From the NCBI GenBank assembly GCA_934102055.1, contig CAKOSE010000021.1:1-17763 (forward strand): a DNA stretch of 17,763 nucleotides. The letters are read 5' to 3'. The translations under genes were made by a program, and so were the position numbers. This document shows positions 1 through 6,542 of the stretch, piece after piece. Below the pieces are notes generated by a model that did no database searches, was not told the origin of the DNA, and worked only from the letters and a program-made list of their open reading frames with translations. Position 1 is the stretch's first letter, and each line of letters begins with the position of its first letter. This DNA comes from an uncultured Bacilli bacterium. GTDB lineage: Bacteria; Bacillota_I; Bacilli_A; RF39; UBA660.

Positions 1-17
1 AAAATACATTATTGAAC

Positions 18-84
18 TAAATGCAACTTGAAAAATATATAAAATATAAATTGCATTTACTGTTTAAAGTAATAGATTGCAAAT
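18..84. repeat. Inverted repeat and related TTGCA motifs upstream of the GH25 promoter
   Basis: A perfect 9-bp inverted repeat is present: TAAATGCAA at 18-26 and TTGCATTTA at 51-59, with 24 nt between the arms. A third related motif, TTGCAAAT at 77-84, sits just before the -35 box. No T-tract follows the right arm, so a normal terminator for an upstream gene is unlikely. The spacing could suit an operator pair, but in DNA this AT-rich the repeat may be chance. Confidence 0.3.
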
Positions 85-90
85 ATATGT

Positions 91-119
91 TTGACAAATG
101 TTAAAATTTATGTTATAAT
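91..119 (+). promoter_or_regulatory. Sigma-A type promoter of the GH25 gene
   Basis: TTGACA at 91-96 and TATAAT at 114-119 match the housekeeping sigma consensus exactly, with a 17-bp spacer. A TGn element (111-113) directly precedes the -10, making it an extended -10. Transcription should start near 126, giving a leader of about 26 nt that contains the ribosome binding site AAGGGGG at 136-142. Confidence 0.85.
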
Positions 120-151
120 CTAGACGTCTTTTAAAAAGGGGGTTATGAAAG

Positions 152-1891
152 ATGAAAAAAAGTTTAAAACAAAGAGTTTTAGCAATAAGTCTTGCTTCAA
201 GTATGCTAGCAGGTATTGTTGGCACTACACTATTAACAAAGAATTATCTTTATGATAAAAGAAGTGAAAAAAGGGTTGAAAATGAAATTGGTTATGATGA
301 TATAAATCCATTATTTAGTTACAAAGTAAATGAAAAAGACTTTGTTATATTGAATGTTGGTGATCATAAAAAAAGAGGCGTTAATTTTCAAGATAGTAAG
401 ATGAAGTTGTGCAACAAACAAGATATATCTTTGGGTGTTATAATTGATTCACATGCTGCAAGTGAAAGCGAAATATATGATGATGCTCAGTATGCGAAAA
501 GTTTAGTTATGAATTATAAAATTGATTTTCCTGTCTATTTAAATATTAACAATATAATAGAAAATAATGACCTAGAACCATTGATGAAGGAAAAACTTAT
601 TAAAGACTTTTTGGAAAAATGCTCGGCTAATAATATTTATGCTGGCATGGCTGGTAGTGATGAGAATTTACACATAATTGAAGAATATTGTGATTTATCT
701 AATTATGATGCTTACTTAATTGATGATAATGGTGATATTAAGTATAGTGGCACTTGTAATGTAATTCAAGATAAAAATGGAAAGATAACTGCTAAAAATA
801 ATCTTGCTAAAACAATTACAAAAAAGGGGCTTAATGATTCAGATGGCTTTGCAGAAGATGGTATTTACGAGATAAAAGAAGGTTCATATGATCCGATAAG
901 TCTATCATTTAGCTCTAATATGAGCATTAAAGAAATATGTGATTATAATAATATAAGCGAAAAAGACTTAATACCTGGTACAGTTTTAAGAATTCCTACC
1001 CAAACCAATGTTACTAGTAGTGGTAAACAAAAAAAAGTTACACTTGATGATCCTATTGTTGGAGCGGATATATCATATGCTCAAGGTAATAATCATGACT
1101 GGAATGCATTAAAAGATAATTTTGACTATCTTATATTAAAATGTAATCAAGGTACAGAAACTGACAGTTGCTTTGAAAAAAATGCAAACGGTTGTAATGT
1201 TAATAATATACCAATGGGGGTTTATACCTATAATAATTATGATGTAACAAATTGTAATGGCATGGACGATTTTAAAAGCAATCAGGAAAAACAAGTTCAA
1301 TGTACACTTGAAAATCTTAAGAATAAAAAAGTAGAGTTTCCTGTTTATTTAGATATTGAAGCTAGTGATGGCGAGTCACTTAGTAATCTATTGTCATCTA
1401 AACATGTTGAAGCTATGCTTGATATTTGGAAGGAAAAAGTAACGGCAGCAGGTTATACTCCAGGTATTTATTGTAATTATTCTGGTTATGAATACTTATC
1501 ATCTTGTGTTGATTATAACTTATCCGATGATTTTGAGTTATGGGTAGCAGGAGGAGATCAATATACAGGTTCTAAAGAAGATATTGATTTTGATGACGTT
1601 GTTCCATCATCTATATTAAGTGATGATAATATTAATATGGCCCAATCTACTGATAGTGCTATCGGGGCAGGCTCTGGCAACTCTGCAGGACATTTGGATA
1701 TTAATTTTTCTAAAGTTGATTATGAATATATTCCTTCTGGCATCGATGAAATCAAAGAATTTACCAGAATTAGTTGTGGCGATGTATTAACTGCTGGAGG
1801 AAGCGGGATGATATTAGGAGGAGGAATAGTAGTAGGTTGCCGTGCTATTAAACGTAGAAAAAACAAAAAAAGATTAAGAACTGGAAGATAA
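152..1891 (+). CDS. Membrane-anchored tandem GH25-like lysozyme with LysM-like segment
   Basis: This is a probable wall muramidase of 579 aa. It begins with a Lys-rich N terminus and one hydrophobic helix (about residues 8-27) with no obvious cleavage site. Residues about 50-230 resemble a GH25 fold, a LysM-like segment covers about 238-283, and a full GH25 domain begins with VGADISYAQG near 303. In that domain, VYLDIEA places the D-x-E acids at D401 and E403. The first domain has the parallel motif DFPVYLNINN, with N131 and N133 in place of those acids, so it is probably inactive and may bind glycan. A second hydrophobic stretch near 545-563 is followed by a strongly basic tail, so both ends may be membrane-held with the domains outside. 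The ATG at 152 lies 9 nt after AAGGGGG; the ATG at 145 is in another frame. The gene stands alone between its own promoter and terminator. GH25 is well supported; the role (growth, lysis or helping the secretion system) is unknown. Confidence 0.85.
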   Translation: MKKSLKQRVLAISLASSMLAGIVGTTLLTKNYLYDKRSEKRVENEIGYDDINPLFSYKVNEKDFVILNVGDHKKRGVNFQDSKMKLCNKQDISLGVIIDSHAASESEIYDDAQYAKSLVMNYKIDFPVYLNINNIIENNDLEPLMKEKLIKDFLEKCSANNIYAGMAGSDENLHIIEEYCDLSNYDAYLIDDNGDIKYSGTCNVIQDKNGKITAKNNLAKTITKKGLNDSDGFAEDGIYEIKEGSYDPISLSFSSNMSIKEICDYNNISEKDLIPGTVLRIPTQTNVTSSGKQKKVTLDDPIVGADISYAQGNNHDWNALKDNFDYLILKCNQGTETDSCFEKNANGCNVNNIPMGVYTYNNYDVTNCNGMDDFKSNQEKQVQCTLENLKNKKVEFPVYLDIEASDGESLSNLLSSKHVEAMLDIWKEKVTAAGYTPGIYCNYSGYEYLSSCVDYNLSDDFELWVAGGDQYTGSKEDIDFDDVVPSSILSDDNINMAQSTDSAIGAGSGNSAGHLDINFSKVDYEYIPSGIDEIKEFTRISCGDVLTAGGSGMILGGGIVVGCRAIKRRKNKKRLRTGR

Positions 1892-1897
1892 AATCTT

Positions 1898-1945
1898 AAA
1901 AATACTATGATAGAGTTATGTTAATTTTATTATAGTATTTTTTTC
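1898..1945 (+). terminator. Rho-independent terminator after the GH25 gene
   Basis: AAAAATACTAT at 1898-1908 pairs with ATAGTATTTTT at about 1932-1942. The stem extends inward with a G-T wobble and further A-T pairs, and a T-rich run follows. It begins 7 nt after the stop codon and separates this gene from parC. Confidence 0.75.
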
Positions 1946-2023
1946 TCTTCAGTCAAAATTATTTTTAACCAATATACTATTTATCAATAATTATATCTTT
2001 TTACGTAAAAAATGACTAATAAT

Positions 2024-2065
2024 TTGGTAATATTTAACTTTTTAATGTATAATAAGTATGGTGAT
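2024..2065 (+). promoter_or_regulatory. Probable parC promoter and start-deciding RBS
   Basis: TTGGTA at 2024-2029 and TATAAT at 2048-2053 form a -35/-10 pair with an 18-bp spacer. GGTGAT at 2060-2065 is complementary to the 3' end of 16S rRNA and lies 6 nt before the ATG at 2072. Transcription would begin at about 2060, making the leader only some 12 nt long. The in-frame ATG at 2012 lies upstream of this promoter and has no ribosome binding site. Confidence 0.55.
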
Positions 2066-2071
2066 TTAGAA

Positions 2072-4621
2072 ATGAATGATACAAAAAGTGCACTTGAGAG
2101 AATACATGAGTATTCTTTAGAAGAGATAATGGGACTTAGTTTTGGAAGATATTCTAAGTATATAATACAAGATAGAGCAATTCCAGACGTTCGTGATGGA
2201 TTAAAACCCGTTCAAAGAAGAATACTATATGGTATGTTTCGTGAACACAATACCTATGATAAACCATATAGAAAAAGTGCTAAAACAGTAGGTAGTATAA
2301 TGGGTAATTACCATCCTCATGGAGATAGTTCTATATATGAAGCTATGGTTCGTATGAGCCAGTGGTGGAAACAAAATACCCCTTATATTGATATGCAAGG
2401 AAATAATGGTTCCCTTGACGGAGATAGTCCTGCAGCAATGCGTTATACCGAAGCAAGACTATCTAAAGTTAGTAATGAACTTTTAAAGGATATAGATAAA
2501 GATACAGTTACATGGGCTCCTAATTTCGATGATACTGAAATGGAACCAACAGTACTTCCTGCCAAATTCCCTAATTTACTCGTTAATGGTACAACAGGAA
2601 TAAGTGCAGGTTACGCAACCAATATTCCCCCTCACAATCTAGGAGAAGTTATTGATGCTACTATTAAAAGAATAGATAGTCCTAATTGTAGACTTGAAAC
2701 TATTCTAGAAATAATAAAAGGACCTGACTTTCCAACTGGAGGAGTCGTATATGAAGCAGAAGGCATCACAAAAGCTTTTGCATCTGGTCGTGGTAAGATA
2801 ATAGTGCGTGCTAAACTCGAGGTAACTAAGACAAAAGGAAAAACTAGTATAATTGTTACAGAAATACCTTTCGATGTCCTAAAATCTAATATAACAAGAA
2901 AAATTGATGAAATAAGAATAGATAAAAAAATCGAAGGAATTTCTGAAGTTCGTGACGAAACCGATAAAGATGGACTAAGAATAGTTATAGACCTAAAACA
3001 AGGTGCTAATACTGACTTAATACTTAACTATTTATACAAAAATACTGATCTTCAAACATCATACAATTATAATATGATAGCAATAGTCAATCGTCGTCCT
3101 AGATTACTAGGTATTATGGATATAATTGATGCCCATCTAGCACATTATAAAGAAGTAGTACTTAAAAGAACCAATTTTGATTTAGCTCATGCTAAAAAAA
3201 GACTCCATATAGTCGAAGGTCTTATTAAAGCCATTTCTATACTAGATGAAGTCATAAGAGTTATCCGTGCCAGTAAAAACAAAGCAGACGCTAAAATTAA
3301 TTTAGTTAAAGAATTCGGTTTCACAGAAGAACAATCCGAAGCTATAGTAATACTTCAACTTTATAGATTAACCAATACAGATATAAAAGTCCTAGAAGAA
3401 GAACAAAGAAACCTAAACTTAATAATCGAAGCTCTTTCCAAAATAATAAACGAAGAAGATGAACTAAAAAGAGTAATGAAAGATGAATTAAGATCAATAA
3501 AAAAAGAATATGCAACCCCTAGAAAAACTGTTATAACAAACGAAGAAGCAACCATAAAAATAGATGAAAAAGCAATGATTCCTAATGAAGAAGTAGTAGT
3601 CCTAATAACAAAAGACGGTTATGTAAAAAGAACTTCTATGAGAGGATATAATGCTAATAACGACGATCCACTTCTAAAAGAAGGAGATTACGTAGTAGGA
3701 TTATTCAAACAAAGAACAATAGATACACTCCTTGTATTTACTAATCTAGGTAATTATTTATTCCTTCCAGTTCATGAAATACCAGATATAAAATGGAAAA
3801 TGCTTGGTAAACATATAAGTAATATTATCAAACTATCAGAAAATGAAGAAATAATAAGTGCCATTCCAATTAGTGATTTTAATAAAAATATTGATATATC
3901 TCTAATAAGTAAAAATGGTATGATTAAAAAAACCAGTTTAAATGAATTTAAAGTTAGTAGATATAGTAAACCAATCTCATGTATGAAATTAAAAGAAAAT
4001 GACCTTGTTATAAACGCATTCCTAGTAGATAAAAACGATATATTTATAAGCACCTATAATGGATATGGTTTATGGTTTGATATGAATGAAGTACCATCTT
4101 CAGGAATAAAATCTAGTGGTGTAAAAGCAATTAATCTAAAAAATGATTATATAAGTGGTGCTAGTTTATTTGACAAAAACAAAGAATATGTTACAATATT
4201 TACAAGCAATAGAACTGCTAAAAGAGTTAGATTAGATGAATTCGAAAAATCATCAAGAGCAAGAAGAGGACTACTACTTCTAAGAGAAGTAAAAACAAAC
4301 CCATATAAAGTCATAAAAACTTTTATAACAGATAATAAAGGTTATATAGGTATAAAAAGAGGTACTAACATAGATTTTATTAAGAATACCGAAATACCAA
4401 TAGCAGATCGTTATAAAACAGGAACAACAATCTTTAAAGAAGATGTAGATGATTTATTCATTCCAAAAGACTTAGAAGAAGAAACAAAAATAGAAAACAA
4501 TCAAGAAGAAATAGAAGTCCTGGATACTGAAAAAACACAAAAACAAGAAATTAAACATCATCAAGTTTCATTACTAGAAATAGATGATAGACTAAAAGAA
4601 ATAGAACAGTTTCTAAAATAG
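2072..4621 (+). CDS. parC: DNA topoisomerase IV subunit A
   Basis: ParC is the DNA-breaking subunit of topoisomerase IV, which unlinks daughter chromosomes and works with ParE. From the ATG at 2072 it is 849 aa. The N terminus carries PDVRDGLKPVQRRILYGM, then the winged-helix part with YHPHGDSSIYEAM, and the catalytic tyrosine is Y125 in MRYTEARLS. The quinolone-target positions S86/S87 and E90 look wild type. A tower and coiled-coil region follows, then a C-terminal beta-pinwheel from about residue 510. The pinwheel has only ARRGLLLLR where GyrA has its QRRGGRG-like GyrA box, which favours ParC over GyrA. The last 45 residues are a charged tail ending in IDDRLKEIEQF. An upstream in-frame ATG at 2012 would add 20 residues but lies before the promoter, so it was rejected. 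parE is not adjacent, although the two are usually neighbours in Bacillota. The next gene starts 9 nt downstream and is probably co-transcribed. Confidence 0.95.
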   Translation: MNDTKSALERIHEYSLEEIMGLSFGRYSKYIIQDRAIPDVRDGLKPVQRRILYGMFREHNTYDKPYRKSAKTVGSIMGNYHPHGDSSIYEAMVRMSQWWKQNTPYIDMQGNNGSLDGDSPAAMRYTEARLSKVSNELLKDIDKDTVTWAPNFDDTEMEPTVLPAKFPNLLVNGTTGISAGYATNIPPHNLGEVIDATIKRIDSPNCRLETILEIIKGPDFPTGGVVYEAEGITKAFASGRGKIIVRAKLEVTKTKGKTSIIVTEIPFDVLKSNITRKIDEIRIDKKIEGISEVRDETDKDGLRIVIDLKQGANTDLILNYLYKNTDLQTSYNYNMIAIVNRRPRLLGIMDIIDAHLAHYKEVVLKRTNFDLAHAKKRLHIVEGLIKAISILDEVIRVIRASKNKADAKINLVKEFGFTEEQSEAIVILQLYRLTNTDIKVLEEEQRNLNLIIEALSKIINEEDELKRVMKDELRSIKKEYATPRKTVITNEEATIKIDEKAMIPNEEVVVLITKDGYVKRTSMRGYNANNDDPLLKEGDYVVGLFKQRTIDTLLVFTNLGNYLFLPVHEIPDIKWKMLGKHISNIIKLSENEEIISAIPISDFNKNIDISLISKNGMIKKTSLNEFKVSRYSKPISCMKLKENDLVINAFLVDKNDIFISTYNGYGLWFDMNEVPSSGIKSSGVKAINLKNDYISGASLFDKNKEYVTIFTSNRTAKRVRLDEFEKSSRARRGLLLLREVKTNPYKVIKTFITDNKGYIGIKRGTNIDFIKNTEIPIADRYKTGTTIFKEDVDDLFIPKDLEEETKIENNQEEIEVLDTEKTQKQEIKHHQVSLLEIDDRLKEIEQFLK

Positions 4622-4630
4622 GAGGGTTAA

Positions 4631-5170
4631 ATGGAAAATATAAAGGTTGATAAAAAAGGGTTCTATAACCTAATAAAATGTATATATGAAAAACTTTATG
4701 GTCCCGTAACCATAGAGTGTAAAAAAAGTGATAAAAAAAGATATAACAAAATAGATATAGATAACGACTTTTATAAATGTGACATGGAAGAATGCTATTT
4801 AAAAGATGAAAATGATAATAAAATTCTTTTAAGCAGAAAACCAATAAAAGGAGAAAAACTATATGGTAGTTTTGTCGTAAAAAAACTAGAAAATATAGAT
4901 GCATCTTATATGAGTCTAGATGAAATAAAAGATTTAATCGAAGATAATAAAGAACAATATCCTTTACTTGAAAAAGTTCCAAGTCTTATTTCATCTCTTG
5001 GTAGTTCTAAAATAAAAGATGATCAAGTTTTGCTATTAAATGATGAAATGTGCAATACGATAAGCGAGTATTATTTTAAATACTTAAGTACTATAAATAA
5101 CGAAGATAATAGATTAAAAAAGAATCTTAATAATACAAAAGTACTCATTAGAAAAAAAGATAGCCTTTAG
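4631..5170 (+). CDS. Unrecognised 179-aa soluble protein co-transcribed with parC
   Basis: I do not recognise this family. The product is charged, rich in Lys, Asp, Glu and Asn, and has no signal peptide or membrane helix. It starts MENIKVDKKGFYNLIKCIYE and has cysteines near 17, 30, 50, 55 and 141, which are not arranged as an obvious metal site. A stretch of aromatic and charged residues over about 35-90 looks mostly beta, and MSLDEIKDLIED near 94-105 looks helical. The ribosome binding site AGGAGGG (4620-4626) overlaps the parC stop codon, so the gene is probably translated from the parC transcript. It ends just before the consensus promoter of the first pilin-like gene. It could belong to the topoisomerase transcript by chance or serve the secretion locus; the sequence does not decide. 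Confidence 0.8.
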   Translation: MENIKVDKKGFYNLIKCIYEKLYGPVTIECKKSDKKRYNKIDIDNDFYKCDMEECYLKDENDNKILLSRKPIKGEKLYGSFVVKKLENIDASYMSLDEIKDLIEDNKEQYPLLEKVPSLISSLGSSKIKDDQVLLLNDEMCNTISEYYFKYLSTINNEDNRLKKNLNNTKVLIRKKDSL

Positions 5171-5197
5171 TCTAAGTAATAAATTCTTGTCATCATA

Positions 5198-5246
5198 TTG
5201 ACATTTTGCATAAAAACTTGTATAATCTTCAAGTGTTTGGTGGTGG
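5198..5246 (+). promoter_or_regulatory. Consensus promoter and RBS of the first pilin-like gene
   Basis: TTGACA at 5198-5203 and TATAAT at 5221-5226 match the consensus exactly with a 17-bp spacer. GGTGGTGG at 5239-5246 is the likely ribosome binding site, 4 nt before the ATG at 5251. A longer reading frame beginning with TTG at 5206 would start inside the promoter spacer and is therefore wrong. This is where transcription of the T4SS locus begins. Confidence 0.85.
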
Positions 5247-5250
5247 TTTT

Positions 5251-5670
5251 ATGAATAGTTTTTGTTCAGACACTGTAAGTATGTGGAAGTTTATCGGGGA
5301 AATTATTTACATAATAAGAATAGTAATCCCAGTTATAATAATATTACTTGGAACTTTAGATCTAGGTAAAGCTGTTATGGCTGGAGAAGATAAAAAAATA
5401 AAAGAAGCCCAAAAAACATTTATCAAAAGAATAATATATGGTGTTGCAATATTTTTCATCTTCACAATAGTAGAAGTTATTTTTGGACTACTTGGAGTAG
5501 AAACTGAAAAAGGTGACTCTAAAATATGTTGGGATTGTGCTACAAAACCACATAGTGCAGAGTGTACAAAATATGTAGAAGAACAAGAAAAGAAAGAAAA
5601 AGAAGAAGAAAATAGTATTCAAGATAATACTGAGCAAGATGATGAAAAATATGACAGAGAAGATGTGTAA
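5251..5670 (+). CDS. VirB2/TrbC-like two-helix pilin candidate 1, with charged tail
   Basis: A 139-aa membrane protein of the VirB2/TrbC pilin type. One hydrophobic helix spans about 18-39 and another about 61-83. The loop between them, DLGKAVMAGEDKKIKEAQ, is basic and should be cytoplasmic, which puts both ends outside. Cysteines C5, C93, C96 and C105 would then all be outside. The core (residues 14-69) matches the next gene at 45 of 56 positions by hand alignment. Unlike the other two copies, it has a C-terminal tail of about 35 residues that is almost entirely Glu, Lys, Asp and Gln. No classical cleaved signal peptide is visible. It is the first gene of the T4SS locus and has its own strong promoter. 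The pilin assignment rests on topology and synteny; a non-pilin channel subunit is possible. Confidence 0.75.
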   Translation: MNSFCSDTVSMWKFIGEIIYIIRIVIPVIIILLGTLDLGKAVMAGEDKKIKEAQKTFIKRIIYGVAIFFIFTIVEVIFGLLGVETEKGDSKICWDCATKPHSAECTKYVEEQEKKEKEEENSIQDNTEQDDEKYDREDV

Positions 5671-5689
5671 ATAATTTAAAAAATTATTT
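5669..5689. repeat. Perfect palindrome overlapping the -35 box of the second pilin-like gene
   Basis: AAATAATTT at 5669-5677 and AAATTATTT at 5681-5689 are exact inverted repeats around an AAA loop. The left arm overlaps the stop codon of the first pilin-like gene and the right arm shares two bases with the -35 box TTGACA (5688-5693). There is no T-tract, so it looks more like an operator or an mRNA-end hairpin than a terminator. All arms are A/T only, so chance cannot be excluded. Confidence 0.45.
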
Positions 5690-5738
5690 GACATAATAAT
5701 AATATCTATAGTATTATAGTATTAGATAGAAGGAGAGG
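5688..5738 (+). promoter_or_regulatory. Promoter and RBS of the second pilin-like gene
   Basis: TTGACA at 5688-5693 and TATTAT at 5712-5717 have an 18-bp spacer. AAGGAGAGG at 5730-5738 is a strong ribosome binding site 7 nt before the ATG at 5746. The predicted start point near 5724 gives a very short leader. Confidence 0.7.
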
Positions 5739-5745
5739 TATAAAT

Positions 5746-6099
5746 ATGTTAGATTTACTAAATGTAGTTCCTATGGACTTTGTTCAAGTTTTAGCAAAGA
5801 CTGCTAGTGATTTCTGTGGTGATACTCAACCAATATGGGCTTTTATAGGTAATATTGTAAAAATTTTACAAATTGCCATCCCAGTAATAATTATCTTGCT
5901 TGGAACATTAGATCTTGGAAAAGCTGTAATGGCTGGGGATGACAAGAAAATTAAAGAAGCACAAAAAATGTTATTAATGAGAATAATTTACGGTGTTGCA
6001 ATATTCTTTGTAGTAGTAATTATTCAATTCGTATTCGGATTAGTAAGTGCAAGCACAGATAACATTTGTTTCAAATGTGTTAGTTTAGGTGGATGCTAA
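5746..6099 (+). CDS. VirB2/TrbC-like two-helix pilin candidate 2
   Basis: A 117-aa paralogue of its neighbours, and the simplest form: a short amphipathic N terminus, a hydrophobic helix at about 37-58, a basic loop KAVMAGDDKKIKEAQK, a second helix at about 80-100, and a short C-terminal end NICFKCVSLGGC. C24 lies before helix 1, and C108, C111 and C117 lie after helix 2. With the loop inside, all four would be outside and able to form disulfides. The nucleotide sequences of the cores of copies 1 and 2 differ mainly at third codon positions, which indicates an old duplication kept by purifying selection. It has its own promoter and is followed directly by a terminator, so it may be made in larger amounts than the rest. 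On these grounds it is the best candidate for the major pilin; that ranking is inference. Confidence 0.78.
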   Translation: MLDLLNVVPMDFVQVLAKTASDFCGDTQPIWAFIGNIVKILQIAIPVIIILLGTLDLGKAVMAGDDKKIKEAQKMLLMRIIYGVAIFFVVVIIQFVFGLVSASTDNICFKCVSLGGC

Positions 6100-6112
6100 T
6101 AATTTATTAATT

Positions 6113-6150
6113 AAAAAGTATAAAACTTATTGTTTCGTACTTTTTTTTTT
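6113..6150 (+). terminator. Terminator after the second pilin-like gene
   Basis: AAAAAGTA at 6113-6120 pairs with TACTTTTT at 6138-6145. An inner AAAC/GTTT pairing shortens the loop to TTATT, and the run of T extends to 6150. The hairpin overlaps the -35 box of the next promoter, so one transcript ends where the next is started. Confidence 0.75.
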
Positions 6151-6185
6151 GATATAATAAAATAGTAAATTAGTGCGAAGGTGAT
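6130..6185 (+). promoter_or_regulatory. Promoter and RBS of the main secretion operon
   Basis: TTGTTT at 6130-6135 and TATAAT at 6153-6158 have a 17-bp spacer. The -35 lies inside the terminator hairpin of the preceding gene. AAGGTGAT at 6178-6185 is the ribosome binding site, 5 nt before the ATG at 6191. The -35 is weaker than those of the first two pilin-like promoters. Confidence 0.65.
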
Positions 6186-6190
6186 AATTA

Positions 6191-6538
6191 ATGTTAGATT
6201 TTGTTATTAATAGTGTAAATATGCTTGCGAGTTTTACAGAATGGGTTGGTCTCCCTACAGCTTCTGATTGTAGTGTTTTGGGGGCCTCTTTCAAAAGCGT
6301 ACTTGAAGATATATTTTCATGGATACAGATAGCAGTACCATGTTTAGTTATAGTCTTATGTTCAGTTGATATGGCAAAAGCAGTTATATCTCAAGACGAT
6401 AAATCTATGCAATCTGCTTTGTCTAATTCAATAAAAAGAGTTTGTGTAGGAGTTGCTATATTTTTTGTTCCTATACTTGTGAATTTCTTGTTATATTTAG
6501 CTGGTTTTGCTAGCGGAACATGTTCGATAGGAGGTTAA
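6191..6538 (+). CDS. VirB2/TrbC-like two-helix pilin candidate 3 (divergent)
   Basis: A 115-aa divergent paralogue of the two preceding genes. The shared signature is I-Q-I-A-V-P, then V-D-M-A-K-A-V, a short charged loop SQDDKSMQSA, then R-V-C-V-G-V-A-I-F-F. Helices lie at about 45-61 and 84-105. C27 before helix 1 and C111 after helix 2 match the outside cysteines of the other copies; C51, C57 and C85 within or at the edge of the helices are unique to this copy. Its first residues, MLDF, also match the MLDL start of copy 2. It is the first gene of the transcript that carries the large VirB6-like protein and the ATPases, whose ribosome binding site AGGAGG overlaps its stop codon. It could be a minor pilin or a platform subunit made in step with the channel. 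Confidence 0.75.
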   Translation: MLDFVINSVNMLASFTEWVGLPTASDCSVLGASFKSVLEDIFSWIQIAVPCLVIVLCSVDMAKAVISQDDKSMQSALSNSIKRVCVGVAIFFVPILVNFLLYLAGFASGTCSIGG

Positions 6539-6542
6539 AATC

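Noticed and set aside
2012..2071. Longer parC start at ATG 2012
   Set aside because: It precedes the likely promoter, has no ribosome binding site, and adds 20 hydrophobic residues not typical of ParC. The ATG at 2072 follows GGTGAT.
4551..4982. Minus-strand frame opposite the 179-aa gene
   Set aside because: Its Leu/Phe/Tyr-rich product has no plausible start site; the plus-strand gene has a strong ribosome binding site and follows parC closely.
5164..5197. Terminator between the 179-aa gene and the first pilin-like gene
   Set aside because: CTTTAGTCTAAG can form only a tiny imperfect hairpin and no T-run follows, so read-through into the T4SS locus is possible.
5206..5250. Upstream TTG start for the first pilin-like gene
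   Set aside because: It lies between the -35 and -10 of a perfect promoter and has no ribosome binding site. The ATG at 5251 has one and yields the expected short N terminus.
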